From positions 1 through 5,820 of the forward strand of contig JAURJF010000060.1 in the NCBI GenBank assembly GCA_030832365.1: DNA of 5,820 bases. The letters are read 5' to 3'. How positions within the stretch are numbered: position 1 is the first letter of the stretch; every line of letters starts with the position of its first letter. The notes beneath the pieces were generated by a model. That model was not told where the DNA came from. It made no database searches and saw nothing but the letters and a program-made list of their open reading frames with translations. The stretch is from Candidatus Nanopelagicales bacterium. GTDB taxonomy: Bacteria > Actinomycetota > Actinomycetes > Nanopelagicales > Nanopelagicaceae. The translations under genes were made by a program, and so were the position numbers. Shown here piece by piece: positions 1-5,820 of the stretch.

Positions 1-1350
1 TAGTAAATAGTAGGTGCAAACAATTCCCACCCAATAACTAATTGCAAGAGCTACTCCAAGTCCCACTGTTATATCCACAACATCTAGATTTAAGAAAGCC
101 CAAGTGCTAATTGTTAAAGCAACTAAGTTAATAACTAAATTTGAAATCACCTGATACTTAGTATTTTCAAAGGCATTTAGCCCTCTAATTAACACTAAAT
201 TTATTGAAAGCGGGATTAAACCAAGAGACATAGCAGCAAGAACTCGTCCAATATATTCTGCAGATTGCTCTGAAATACCAAAGAATATTGCGTTAGCAAT
301 TTCCTCTGCAAAGAAGAAGAAGAAGAGTGATGCTGGGATAGTTAAAATGGCAGTTAATCGAAGCGCTTTACTCAACTGATCTCTAACTTCAGATAACTTC
401 TTATCAAATGCTAACTTGGATAAACCAGGAAGCAGAGCTGTGACAATGGAGATAGTAACTATTGAATGCGGTAGCAACATAACCAAGTAAGCATTGGCAT
501 ATGGGGTATAACCAACTCCATAATCAATTCCTTGCTCTTGCGCTAAAACAGCAGCTCGAGTTGCAAGATTTACCGTTATAAGAAAACCAATCTGTGAGAT
601 AAGAACAAATATAAAAGCCCAACTAGCAAGCCTCATTGCCTTATCAAGGCCAACCCCCCGCCAATCCCTGCGGAAAGAGAGTTTTAACCCAGATTTCTTT
701 AGAGTCGGAATAAGAATTAGCGCTTGTAGCGCAATTCCTACTGTGCTTCCCAGGCCGAGTAGAGCAATCTGTGAATCACTTATTGTCTCTAGTGAGATCT
801 CATCTGTTACTGAGATGAAGTAGGAGAAGAGGGCAATAACGAGGAGATTATTAGCGATCGGAGCCCACATCATTGGTCCAAATTTTTCTTTGGCATTGGC
901 AATCTGGCCCAAAATTCCATATAGGCCGTAGAAGAGAATCTGCGGCAGACAGTAGAGAGCAAAAGCAAGGGTTACATCTCTGGAGCGCCCTGAGAAAGTT
1001 GGGGCATAGAGTGAAATTAACAATGGAGCTAGCAACATCGCTGCAATTGTTATAAAGAGTAGCGCTGATGCAATTAATGAAAGTAGGCGGCTGATATATG
1101 CACTTCCACCATCTTCCTGCCTAAAAGATTGAACAATTAAGGGAACAAATACAGCAGATAGCGCTCCACCTATAAGGAGGTTATAAATAATATTGGGAGT
1201 GGTGTTTGCAACATTAAAAGCATCACCTAATAACCCAGTTCCAAGGGCTGCAACAAGGAGAAGATTTCTAATTAACCCAGTAGCTCTTGAAATTATTGTT
1301 CCAAGGCCCATAAAAGAGGAAGATCTAATTAGATTGGCATCTTCACTCAT
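1..1350 (-). CDS. murJ: Lipid II flippase MurJ (MviN), C-terminus beyond the window
   Basis: MurJ is the MOP-superfamily membrane protein that flips lipid II from the cytoplasmic to the outer face of the membrane for peptidoglycan synthesis. The frame is open with no stop from the ATG at 1350-1348 to position 1 (450 codons), so the C-terminal end is cut by the window edge. The N-terminus carries the family signature: SRATGLIRN at residues 21-29 aligns with the E. coli segment holding Arg18 and Arg24 (here R22 and R28), GDAF at 42-45 gives D43 (E. coli Asp39), then TPNIIYNLLIGGAL (51-64) and VFVP (67-70). Further on come LPHSIVT near residues 293-299, LLPGLSK shortly after, and an IRGLNAFENTK motif. 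The protein is a series of long hydrophobic segments. The position of E. coli Arg52 is tyrosine (Y56). Its start overlaps the upstream DUF6049 stop as ATGA and follows a strong AGGAGG, so translation is probably coupled. Identification is near certain. Confidence 0.96.
   Translation of the reverse strand, partial: MSEDANLIRSSSFMGLGTIISRATGLIRNLLLVAALGTGLLGDAFNVANTTPNIIYNLLIGGALSAVFVPLIVQSFRQEDGGSAYISRLLSLIASALLFITIAAMLLAPLLISLYAPTFSGRSRDVTLAFALYCLPQILFYGLYGILGQIANAKEKFGPMMWAPIANNLLVIALFSYFISVTDEISLETISDSQIALLGLGSTVGIALQALILIPTLKKSGLKLSFRRDWRGVGLDKAMRLASWAFIFVLISQIGFLITVNLATRAAVLAQEQGIDYGVGYTPYANAYLVMLLPHSIVTISIVTALLPGLSKLAFDKKLSEVRDQLSKALRLTAILTIPASLFFFFFAEEIANAIFFGISEQSAEYIGRVLAAMSLGLIPLSINLVLIRGLNAFENTKYQVISNLVINLVALTISTWAFLNLDVVDITVGLGVALAISYWVGIVCTYYLL
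310..327. repeat. Short GAA/TTC trinucleotide tract inside murJ
   Basis: The plus strand carries AAA, four GAA units and GAG in the murJ codon register. On the minus strand this encodes Leu342 followed by five phenylalanines in a membrane segment. It is a simple codon run; any slippage by one unit would stay in frame. Confidence 0.6.
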
Positions 1351-2447
1351 TTGCCCCTCCTGCTCTTAACTCTTCTAACGCTCTGCACAATTGCGGCGAG
1401 TAAAAGAATTATCGCCATCCCAGTGGTCAACCAAGTGGTAACGGGGGAAATAACCGCGAGTCGAAGCGGGATTCTCTGCTCAAGGCCAATTAAGTCTTTC
1501 TTAGGTGTGTAGAGCTGGAGGCGAAGTGAGGTATCACCAGATGCAATTACCTCTATAGGAACCTCTATTTGAATTTGGGACTGGCCATCGATAGTAATTC
1601 TTGGAACATCATCAACTAATACTCGAGAATTAGTAGTGGTAATAATTAAATCAAGGCTTACAGATTGCGTGAAGTCATTGATAATAGTTAGGGGAAGATC
1701 ATAATTTTTAGTAGTTATGGTGTAGTTACCAGGTGAGATGCGAACTTTATTGTTTACCTCTTTTATAGCTGCGCTATAGCTTTTAGATATTAAAAAGGCG
1801 CTTTCATTAGATAGCTTTGGATTTAAAGTCTTTGCAAGGCCAAGGCGTAGATCTTCGACATCTTTACTTGTAATTACTGAATTAGTAATTTTGACTGATT
1901 TTCGCAAGGCTGTATAGGCATTCTTTGCAATTAGTGCAGGTTCACCTTCAACGCTTGATTTTCCAGGGGAAATTACCTCTCTATTGAGAAGCGCTTCAAG
2001 GCGAAGTTTTGAAAGAGAGTTATATCTAGAGAGCTCGCCTGGGGCTAGTCGTTCCAGAAATGCTTGAGATGGAGCTCCATAGGTAATGGCAACAACACGA
2101 TTATCTCTAGTTAAAGATTGAAGTTTTAATAGCCAAAGATTAGCAAGATCAAAAGGGGCCACTTCCACATCTTTTCCCTCTTGGTCAAGATAGATATAAC
2201 CATCTACTAAATCAGTAATTTCTTCAATTAAAGCTGGATCAATTAACCAAGTTCGATTACTAGAGGCAGTTATCTCTAAAGCCTTTCCTAAATCACCGCC
2301 AGGTGAGATAGAGAGCGCAAGATCATTATTAACGAAACGTCCATCGGCAAGTTTATTTGCCGGCGCAGTAAGCGTGATAAGAGTAGAGCTTTGGGCAGGA
2401 GATATTGGAAGCAGGATAAGTAAGAAGGCAAGGAGTATTCGCTTCAA
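1347..2447 (-). CDS. Secreted, membrane-anchored DUF6049-type protein, shortened form
   Basis: Function is unknown. The gene sits exactly where actinobacteria carry Rv3909/DUF6049 proteins, between the NUDIX gene and murJ. The 366-residue product has a signal peptide (KR at 2-3, hydrophobic core 4-15, likely cleavage near PAQS at 17-20). The region around TWLIDPALIEEI (66-77) to WLLKLQSL (105-112) resembles the conserved N-terminal block of the family. A C-terminal beta-rich domain at about 235-330 begins RISPGNYTITT. A transmembrane helix follows at about 336-356, ending in the basic cytoplasmic tail RRVKSRRGK. The bulk should therefore face outward, anchored next to MurJ. Family members I recall are about 700-800 residues, so roughly half is missing, apparently the central part. 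The start is TTG at 2447, overlapping the NUDIX stop as TTGA with AGGA nine bases upstream. Family assignment rests on synteny plus these motifs; a role in envelope assembly is inference. Confidence 0.8.
   Translation of the reverse strand: MKRILLAFLLILLPISPAQSSTLITLTAPANKLADGRFVNNDLALSISPGGDLGKALEITASSNRTWLIDPALIEEITDLVDGYIYLDQEGKDVEVAPFDLANLWLLKLQSLTRDNRVVAITYGAPSQAFLERLAPGELSRYNSLSKLRLEALLNREVISPGKSSVEGEPALIAKNAYTALRKSVKITNSVITSKDVEDLRLGLAKTLNPKLSNESAFLISKSYSAAIKEVNNKVRISPGNYTITTKNYDLPLTIINDFTQSVSLDLIITTTNSRVLVDDVPRITIDGQSQIQIEVPIEVIASGDTSLRLQLYTPKKDLIGLEQRIPLRLAVISPVTTWLTTGMAIILLLAAIVQSVRRVKSRRGK
1356..1361 (-). promoter_or_regulatory. Shine-Dalgarno sequence of murJ
   Basis: Read on the minus strand this is AGGAGG followed by GGCAA and then the ATG at 1350, a spacing of 5 bases. 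It lies inside the 3' end of the DUF6049 gene and fixes the murJ start. It is the strongest ribosome binding site in the window and contrasts with the SD-less starts of the promoter-proximal genes. Confidence 0.85.
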
Positions 2448-3031
2448 GAGAGTAGATCCTTAGAGCGAGAAATTAACTTCTTCTCATCGGGATAGGCCAA
2501 CTTTGTGACAATCTCATCTATTGGAAACCATCGAACATCATCTACTTCACTAATCTGTGGAGCAATTTTTCCCCCTACTTCTTTAAATAAGAAGTGATGA
2601 ACTGTCTTATGAATTCTCTTTCCTCCGGCCATAAACCAGAAATCAATGACACCAAGTGATTTATCAATCTCACTTTCAATTCCGGTTTCTTCTTTCACCT
2701 CACGAAGGGCTGCAGCCTCAGCGCTCTCACCCTCTTCGATATGGCCCTTAGGTAGTGACCAGAGAAGCCTCTCCCGATTTGGATCTTTTGCATCTAAGCG
2801 ACCAATTAATAGGCCTTGAGTTCTAGATTTATTGATTACAAGCCCACCAGCGCTGACTTCATCAACGCGTTTTGCATAAGGGGTGCGCTTATGGCGCTTT
2901 ATTAAACCCTGATTAGGGCTTTTATTGTCAGAGCTATTTGAGTGTGAGCGTTTTGAAGATTTAGAGCGAGAGCGCTTGCGCTTTCGTTTTTTCTTAATTT
3001 CTTCGCCGCCCGCACTAGGTGCCGGGGTCAT
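2444..3031 (-). CDS. NUDIX hydrolase with basic N-terminal tail (MutT4-type)
   Basis: NUDIX enzymes hydrolyse nucleoside diphosphates linked to another moiety, using Mg2+ bound by the Nudix box. The box is complete: G96-x5-E102-x7-R110-E111-V112-x-E114-E115-x-G117-I118, preceded by LLWSLPKG (89-96). The domain begins at VSAGGLVI (59-66). Other blocks are VIDFWF (128-133), KRIHKTVHHFLF (138-149) and LAYPDEKKL (178-186). These match the mycobacterial mutT4 (Rv3908) protein as I recall it, including a basic, disordered N-terminal extension; here residues 12-49 are mostly K, R, S, N and H. The product is 195 residues, cytoplasmic, and heads the operon with the DUF6049 gene and murJ. The ATG at 3031 has no clear Shine-Dalgarno sequence but a -10-like TAGTCT just upstream, suggesting a leaderless mRNA. 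The substrate is unknown: the MutT name should not be read as proof of 8-oxo-GTP hydrolysis. Confidence 0.93.
   Translation of the reverse strand: MTPAPSAGGEEIKKKRKRKRSRSKSSKRSHSNSSDNKSPNQGLIKRHKRTPYAKRVDEVSAGGLVINKSRTQGLLIGRLDAKDPNRERLLWSLPKGHIEEGESAEAAALREVKEETGIESEIDKSLGVIDFWFMAGGKRIHKTVHHFLFKEVGGKIAPQISEVDDVRWFPIDEIVTKLAYPDEKKLISRSKDLLS
2457..2461 (-). promoter_or_regulatory. Shine-Dalgarno sequence of the DUF6049-type gene
   Basis: The minus strand reads AAGGA, then nine bases, then TTG at 2447-2445. It lies within the last codons of the NUDIX gene and supports the TTG start, which places the signal peptide (MKRILLAFLL) at the N-terminus. With the TTGA overlap it suggests translational coupling to the NUDIX gene. 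Confidence 0.6.
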
Positions 3032-3037
3032 GGCTCA

Positions 3038-3043
3038 AGACTA
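3038..3043 (-). promoter_or_regulatory. Putative -10 element of the NUDIX-DUF6049-murJ operon (leaderless start)
   Basis: The minus strand reads TAGTCT TGAGCC ATG: a TANNNT hexamer with six bases before the ATG at 3031. In Actinobacteria this spacing puts the transcription start at the A of the start codon. No AGGAG-like sequence lies upstream of the ATG. No good -35 is visible at 16-19 bases; a TTGCCT at 3070-3065 is 21 bases away, too far to be convincing. The call is inferred from motif and spacing. Confidence 0.5.
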
Positions 3044-3081
3044 CTCGTCATGGCCAAGAACGGAAGGCAAGCCTGCATCGG

Positions 3082-3087
3082 TAACCT
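3082..3087 (+). promoter_or_regulatory. Putative -10 element of the CCA nucleotidyltransferase gene
   Basis: TAACCT is followed by eight bases (TAGACATA) and the ATG at 3096. This would start transcription at or one to two bases before the start codon. There is no Shine-Dalgarno sequence ahead of that ATG. Its -35 zone (about 3059-3065) overlaps that of the divergent NUDIX promoter. Spacing is slightly longer than ideal, so this is the weakest of the three proposed -10 elements. Confidence 0.4.
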
Positions 3088-3095
3088 TAGACATA

Positions 3096-4535
3096 ATGGA
3101 AACTCCACTATCGGCAGCGAGCCAGATCGCAATCGCAACGCTTAAAGAGCGCGCCCCAGAAGCCTTTGAATTAGCTGGGTCTTTCAAGGCTGCCGGTTTT
3201 CGTCTAGCTCTCGTAGGTGGAACAGTTCGAGATGCTCTACTTAATCGCCTTGGAAATGATTTAGATTTCACAACTGATGCAAAGCCTGAAGAGAGCAAGA
3301 AGATATTAAAGAAGTTTGCTGATGAGACTTGGGATGTTGGAATTAAGTTTGGAACTATTGGCGCAAAGCGCAGCGACACCACATTTGAAGTAACAACCTA
3401 TAGAGCCGATAGCTACGAAACAGATACTAGAAAACCAGAAGTTCAATTTGGCGACAATATAGAAGATGATCTGCGCCGTCGAGATTTCACTGTTAATGCA
3501 ATGGCGATAGAGCTAACAACAGATACTCCTGAATTTATCGATCCCTATAACGGAGTAACTGATTTACTTAAGAAAATCCTGCGCACTCCAGCAACCCCTG
3601 AGATGTCATTCTCTGATGATCCATTAAGAATGCTAAGAGCTACTCGTTTTGCTTCGCAATTAGGTTTTGCAATTGATGAAGCAGCGCTAAAGGCAATGGG
3701 CGAGATGAAAGATCGCTTAGAGATAGTCTCTGCAGAGCGGATAAGAGATGAATTTATTAAGACTGTGCTCTCTGATAACCCACGCGTTGGAATCAATATT
3801 CTGGTTGAGAGTGGGCTTTGCGATAAATTTCTTCCAGAGATTTCAAAGCTAAGGCTAGAAGTTGATGAACATCACCACCATAAAGATGTCTATGAGCATA
3901 CGCTGACAGTTCTGGAACAAGCCATCGCTCTAGAGCAGCGCTTAGGTGGAGCAAATCTTGTTGTCAGACTAGCTGCCCTCTTTCATGACATTGGAAAACC
4001 TAAAACCAAAGCTCTAGTTGATGGCGGCGGGGTTACTTTTCATCACCATGAAGTAGTGGGTGCAAGAATGGCTAAAGAGCGCTTAAAAAAGCTCCGTTTT
4101 GATCAAGATGTAGTTGCTGCAGTTAGCGAATTAACCTTTCTACATCTGCGTTTTCACGGCTATGGTGATGGAGCTTGGAGCGATTCTGCGGTGCGAAGAT
4201 ATGTTAGAGATGCAGGCGATCTTCTAACCCATCTTCATGTTCTAACTAGAGCTGACTGCACAACTAGAAACAAGAAGAAAGCCGAGACTTTAGCGCGCCA
4301 TTATGATCATCTAGAAGAGCGCATCGCTGTTTTAATGGAGCAGGAAGAGCTATTAAAAATCAGACCTGATCTTGATGGAAATGAAATTATGAAACTACTC
4401 AATATTGCAGCCGGCCCAAATGTTGGTAAAGCCTACGAACATCTCTTGGAATTAAGGTTAGAGCACGGCCCTCTTGGAAGAGAGAGAGCAGAGCAAGAGT
4501 TGATGAATTGGTGGAGCGCTAGAAGTCAGAATTAA
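3096..4535 (+). CDS. cca: CCA tRNA nucleotidyltransferase
   Basis: This enzyme adds or repairs the 3'-terminal CCA of tRNAs in the cytoplasm, using CTP and ATP without a nucleic-acid template. The 479-residue product has the class II polymerase-beta head: LVGGTVRDALL (39-49), the metal-binding DLD at 55-57, RRRDFTVNAMA (127-137), and the nucleotide-recognition region DDPLRMLRATRF (174-185) followed by SAERIRDE (212-219). An HD-type domain follows, with DEHHHHKDVYEH (257-268), LFHDIGK (295-301) and HHHE (316-319), then LHLRFHGYGDG (349-359). This layout matches mycobacterial PcnA, about 480 residues, so the name poly(A) polymerase seen in older annotations is probably wrong. I chose ATG 3096: it gives the family length, leaves a promoter gap to the divergent NUDIX gene, and has a -10-like TAACCT upstream. 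The frame is open back to 2925, but that part is antisense to the NUDIX basic tail. The 3' end overlaps the MFS gene by 17 bp. Confidence 0.95.
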   Translation: METPLSAASQIAIATLKERAPEAFELAGSFKAAGFRLALVGGTVRDALLNRLGNDLDFTTDAKPEESKKILKKFADETWDVGIKFGTIGAKRSDTTFEVTTYRADSYETDTRKPEVQFGDNIEDDLRRRDFTVNAMAIELTTDTPEFIDPYNGVTDLLKKILRTPATPEMSFSDDPLRMLRATRFASQLGFAIDEAALKAMGEMKDRLEIVSAERIRDEFIKTVLSDNPRVGINILVESGLCDKFLPEISKLRLEVDEHHHHKDVYEHTLTVLEQAIALEQRLGGANLVVRLAALFHDIGKPKTKALVDGGGVTFHHHEVVGARMAKERLKKLRFDQDVVAAVSELTFLHLRFHGYGDGAWSDSAVRRYVRDAGDLLTHLHVLTRADCTTRNKKKAETLARHYDHLEERIAVLMEQEELLKIRPDLDGNEIMKLLNIAAGPNVGKAYEHLLELRLEHGPLGRERAEQELMNWWSARSQN

Positions 4536-5808
4536 AGCGTGACTTTCTAAGAAGCAATAGCGCAAAGAGAAAGTATGTAATTGCAATTACTAAAGGCAAT
4601 ACTGCAGATTGTCCAGATGGTGGCAATAAAAGAGCAGCTATTATCGCGCCAGAGACAATTCCACCATTTACTATTACATCATAAACTGCAAATACTCGGC
4701 CGCGATAATTATCATCAATCTTTGATTGCACTAAAGCATCATTTGTTACTTTAACGCCCTGCCCTGCCATGCCAGCAAAGAAACCAGTAGCAACTAAAAA
4801 GAATTCACCTTGGTTAAAAGCTAGAGCAATTGGAAGTATCCCGCTTGCAAATAACGAATATCTAATCCAGGCATGTCTTCCATATTTCTTAACTCCAAAA
4901 GGAGCAATAATTGCTCCGAGCGTTATACCAACACCTGCTACGGTAATTGCAAAGGCGAAGCCAGCAAGGCCAGCATCAGGATCTGCTGGATCATTAAAAG
5001 TATTTCGATTTAATAAAAGCGCCATTAAAGTCAGAGCTGTTAATCCGCCTCTTTGAACAGCGGTTGCTGCAATTCCAGAGAAGCAATCACGAACCTTTCG
5101 AAGGAATCTATATCCCTCAGCCATTTCTCTATAAGCCCCAGCAATACTCTGCTTTCTCACCTCATGGGCCATAGGTCCTAACTGCTCCCTCTTTAGACGA
5201 AGGGAAAGAAGTGATGCGATGAGAAAACAGAGTGAAGCAAAAATTATTAAGCTGGCATCTGCTTGATTGGCGCTCACCTCTCCTTCTAAGAGAGTGCGAA
5301 TTCCAATCCCCACTCCGCCGCCAATAACTACAAAGACTGTCCCGCCAGTAACAGCTGTGGCATTAACTGAAACTAGATTGTTTCTCCCCTCAACTCCATC
5401 AAGATTAATTAATAATGGAAGCCCTGCAGATAGGCCGGCAAGGATTAATCGGTTAACCCCAAAGGCAAGAAGTACAAATATCGTTAACTCAATTCCAGTT
5501 GCGCCATTTCTTACAAGCCCTGCAATAAAGATTAAAGTCAGAGCTCTAAACAAATTAGCAAATAAGATAACTCTCTGTCTTGATACTCGATCTAGAATAG
5601 TTCCAACAAAAGGTCCAATTAGCGAGTAAGGAAGTAATACAACAGCGAAGGCAGCAGCGGCAGATTTTGCATCTGGTTGCCGCTCTGGTGAAAATAAAAC
5701 AAATGAGGCTAGGGCTGATTGAAATACCCCATCTGTGAATTGCCCCATCCAACGAAGGGCAAGAAGTCTTCCCACAGCCGTTTTTCGTATGACTTTCCAG
5801 AAATTCAC
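4519..5808 (-). CDS. MFS transporter, probable exporter of unknown substrate
   Basis: This is a 429-residue integral membrane protein of the major facilitator superfamily, driven by ion gradients; it looks closest to the MFS_3 / EntS-like exporters. Hydrophobic segments fill both halves (for example about 51-70, 79-98, 106-135, 151-170, 186-203, 282-303, 316-330, 337-350, 376-395 and 403-420) around a charged central loop at about 203-240. The loop after helix 2 holds GTILDRVSRQRV (69-80), a motif A variant with D73, R74 and R77. DNYRGRVFAVYD (366-377) is a block common in this subfamily. The substrate cannot be told from sequence. The start is GTG at 5808; an ATG at 5810 is in another frame. 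Only 12 upstream bases are visible, and they hold a -10-like TACGCT and no clear Shine-Dalgarno sequence. It converges on the CCA gene; an MFS gene next to CCA is plausible actinobacterial synteny but says little about function. Confidence 0.9.
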   Translation of the reverse strand: MNFWKVIRKTAVGRLLALRWMGQFTDGVFQSALASFVLFSPERQPDAKSAAAAFAVVLLPYSLIGPFVGTILDRVSRQRVILFANLFRALTLIFIAGLVRNGATGIELTIFVLLAFGVNRLILAGLSAGLPLLINLDGVEGRNNLVSVNATAVTGGTVFVVIGGGVGIGIRTLLEGEVSANQADASLIIFASLCFLIASLLSLRLKREQLGPMAHEVRKQSIAGAYREMAEGYRFLRKVRDCFSGIAATAVQRGGLTALTLMALLLNRNTFNDPADPDAGLAGFAFAITVAGVGITLGAIIAPFGVKKYGRHAWIRYSLFASGILPIALAFNQGEFFLVATGFFAGMAGQGVKVTNDALVQSKIDDNYRGRVFAVYDVIVNGGIVSGAIIAALLLPPSGQSAVLPLVIAITYFLFALLLLRKSRFNSDF

Positions 5809-5814
5809 ATCTCA

Positions 5815-5820
5815 AGCGTA
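5815..5820 (-). promoter_or_regulatory. Putative -10 element of the MFS gene (leaderless start)
   Basis: The minus strand reads TACGCT TGAGAT GTG, again a TANNNT hexamer exactly six bases before the start codon, as at the NUDIX gene. The -35 region lies outside the window. A GAG three bases before the start could act as a very weak Shine-Dalgarno sequence instead. Confidence 0.45.

Noticed and set aside
873..1055. Plus-strand open frame of 60 codons inside murJ
   Set aside because: It is antisense to a clearly conserved MurJ region, and its product has no recognisable features.
3065..3074. AGGC-AA-GCCT inverted repeat as a hairpin or operator
   Set aside because: The loop is two bases and the arms four, too small for a hairpin and expected by chance. 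I mention it only within the divergent promoter finding.
2925..3095. N-terminal extension of the CCA enzyme (starts at 2925 or 3030)
   Set aside because: The bases up to 3031 are antisense to the NUDIX basic tail and give a low-complexity E/R/F peptide. Known orthologs begin near residue METPLS, and starting at 3096 gives the usual length.
3041..3796. Minus-strand open frames within the CCA gene (3041-3382 and 3545-3796)
   Set aside because: They are opposite conserved nucleotidyltransferase motifs and are mirror effects of its codon use.
4533..4575. Possible terminator after the CCA gene around CTTTCTAAGAAG
   Set aside because: Only three base pairs can form around TTCTAAGAA and no T-run follows; the stretch is also MFS coding sequence.
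5808..5810. ATG at 5810 (minus) as the MFS start
   Set aside because: It is out of frame with the transporter; the in-frame GTG at 5808 directly precedes the NFWKVIRK N-terminus.
1..5820. Mobile element, CRISPR array, tRNA or phage-defence system
   Set aside because: No direct-repeat array, transposase or integrase motif, tRNA-like fold or toxin-antitoxin pair was seen; all five genes are recognisable and composition is even across the window.

Overview
The window looks like a piece of a small, AT-leaning actinobacterial chromosome. The gene order murJ / DUF6049 / NUDIX hydrolase / divergent CCA-adding enzyme matches the locus known from mycobacteria (mviN, Rv3909, mutT4, pcnA) and other Actinobacteria. 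The low G+C (roughly 40% by eye), short proteins, absent intergenic space and start-stop overlaps suggest a streamlined free-living lineage, such as the freshwater acI / Nanopelagicales group. That lineage call is an inference from composition and synteny.

Layout. Positions 1-3031 hold three minus-strand genes that read as one operon, transcribed from 3031 toward 1. They are a NUDIX hydrolase with a very basic N-terminal tail (3031-2444), a short secreted, membrane-anchored DUF6049-type protein (2447-1347), and the lipid II flippase murJ (1350 to beyond the left edge, so its C-terminus is missing). Both gene junctions are 4-bp overlaps, TTGA and ATGA. Positions 3032-3095 are a 64-bp divergent promoter region. 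Positions 3096-4535 on the plus strand encode the CCA tRNA nucleotidyltransferase. Positions 5808-4519 on the minus strand encode an MFS transporter, which meets the CCA gene tail to tail with a 17-bp overlap.

How the genes work together. The operon joins an unknown nucleotide-diphosphate hydrolase to two cell-envelope proteins. MurJ moves lipid II across the membrane for peptidoglycan synthesis, and the DUF6049 protein probably faces outward beside it. The CCA enzyme finishes tRNA 3' ends. The MFS protein is a 12-helix-type exporter of unknown substrate.

The most interesting regulatory signal is at the three gene starts that are not inside the operon (NUDIX, CCA, MFS). Each lacks a convincing Shine-Dalgarno sequence and has instead a TANNCT -10-like hexamer 6-8 bases before the start codon, the pattern of leaderless transcripts. 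The two internal operon genes do have Shine-Dalgarno sequences.

I see no tRNA, rRNA, CRISPR array, insertion sequence, attachment site or origin, and no gene-free stretch over 300 bases. I did not find a new defence or mobile system. This is a conserved housekeeping region whose novelty lies in lineage-specific reduction and in expression signals.
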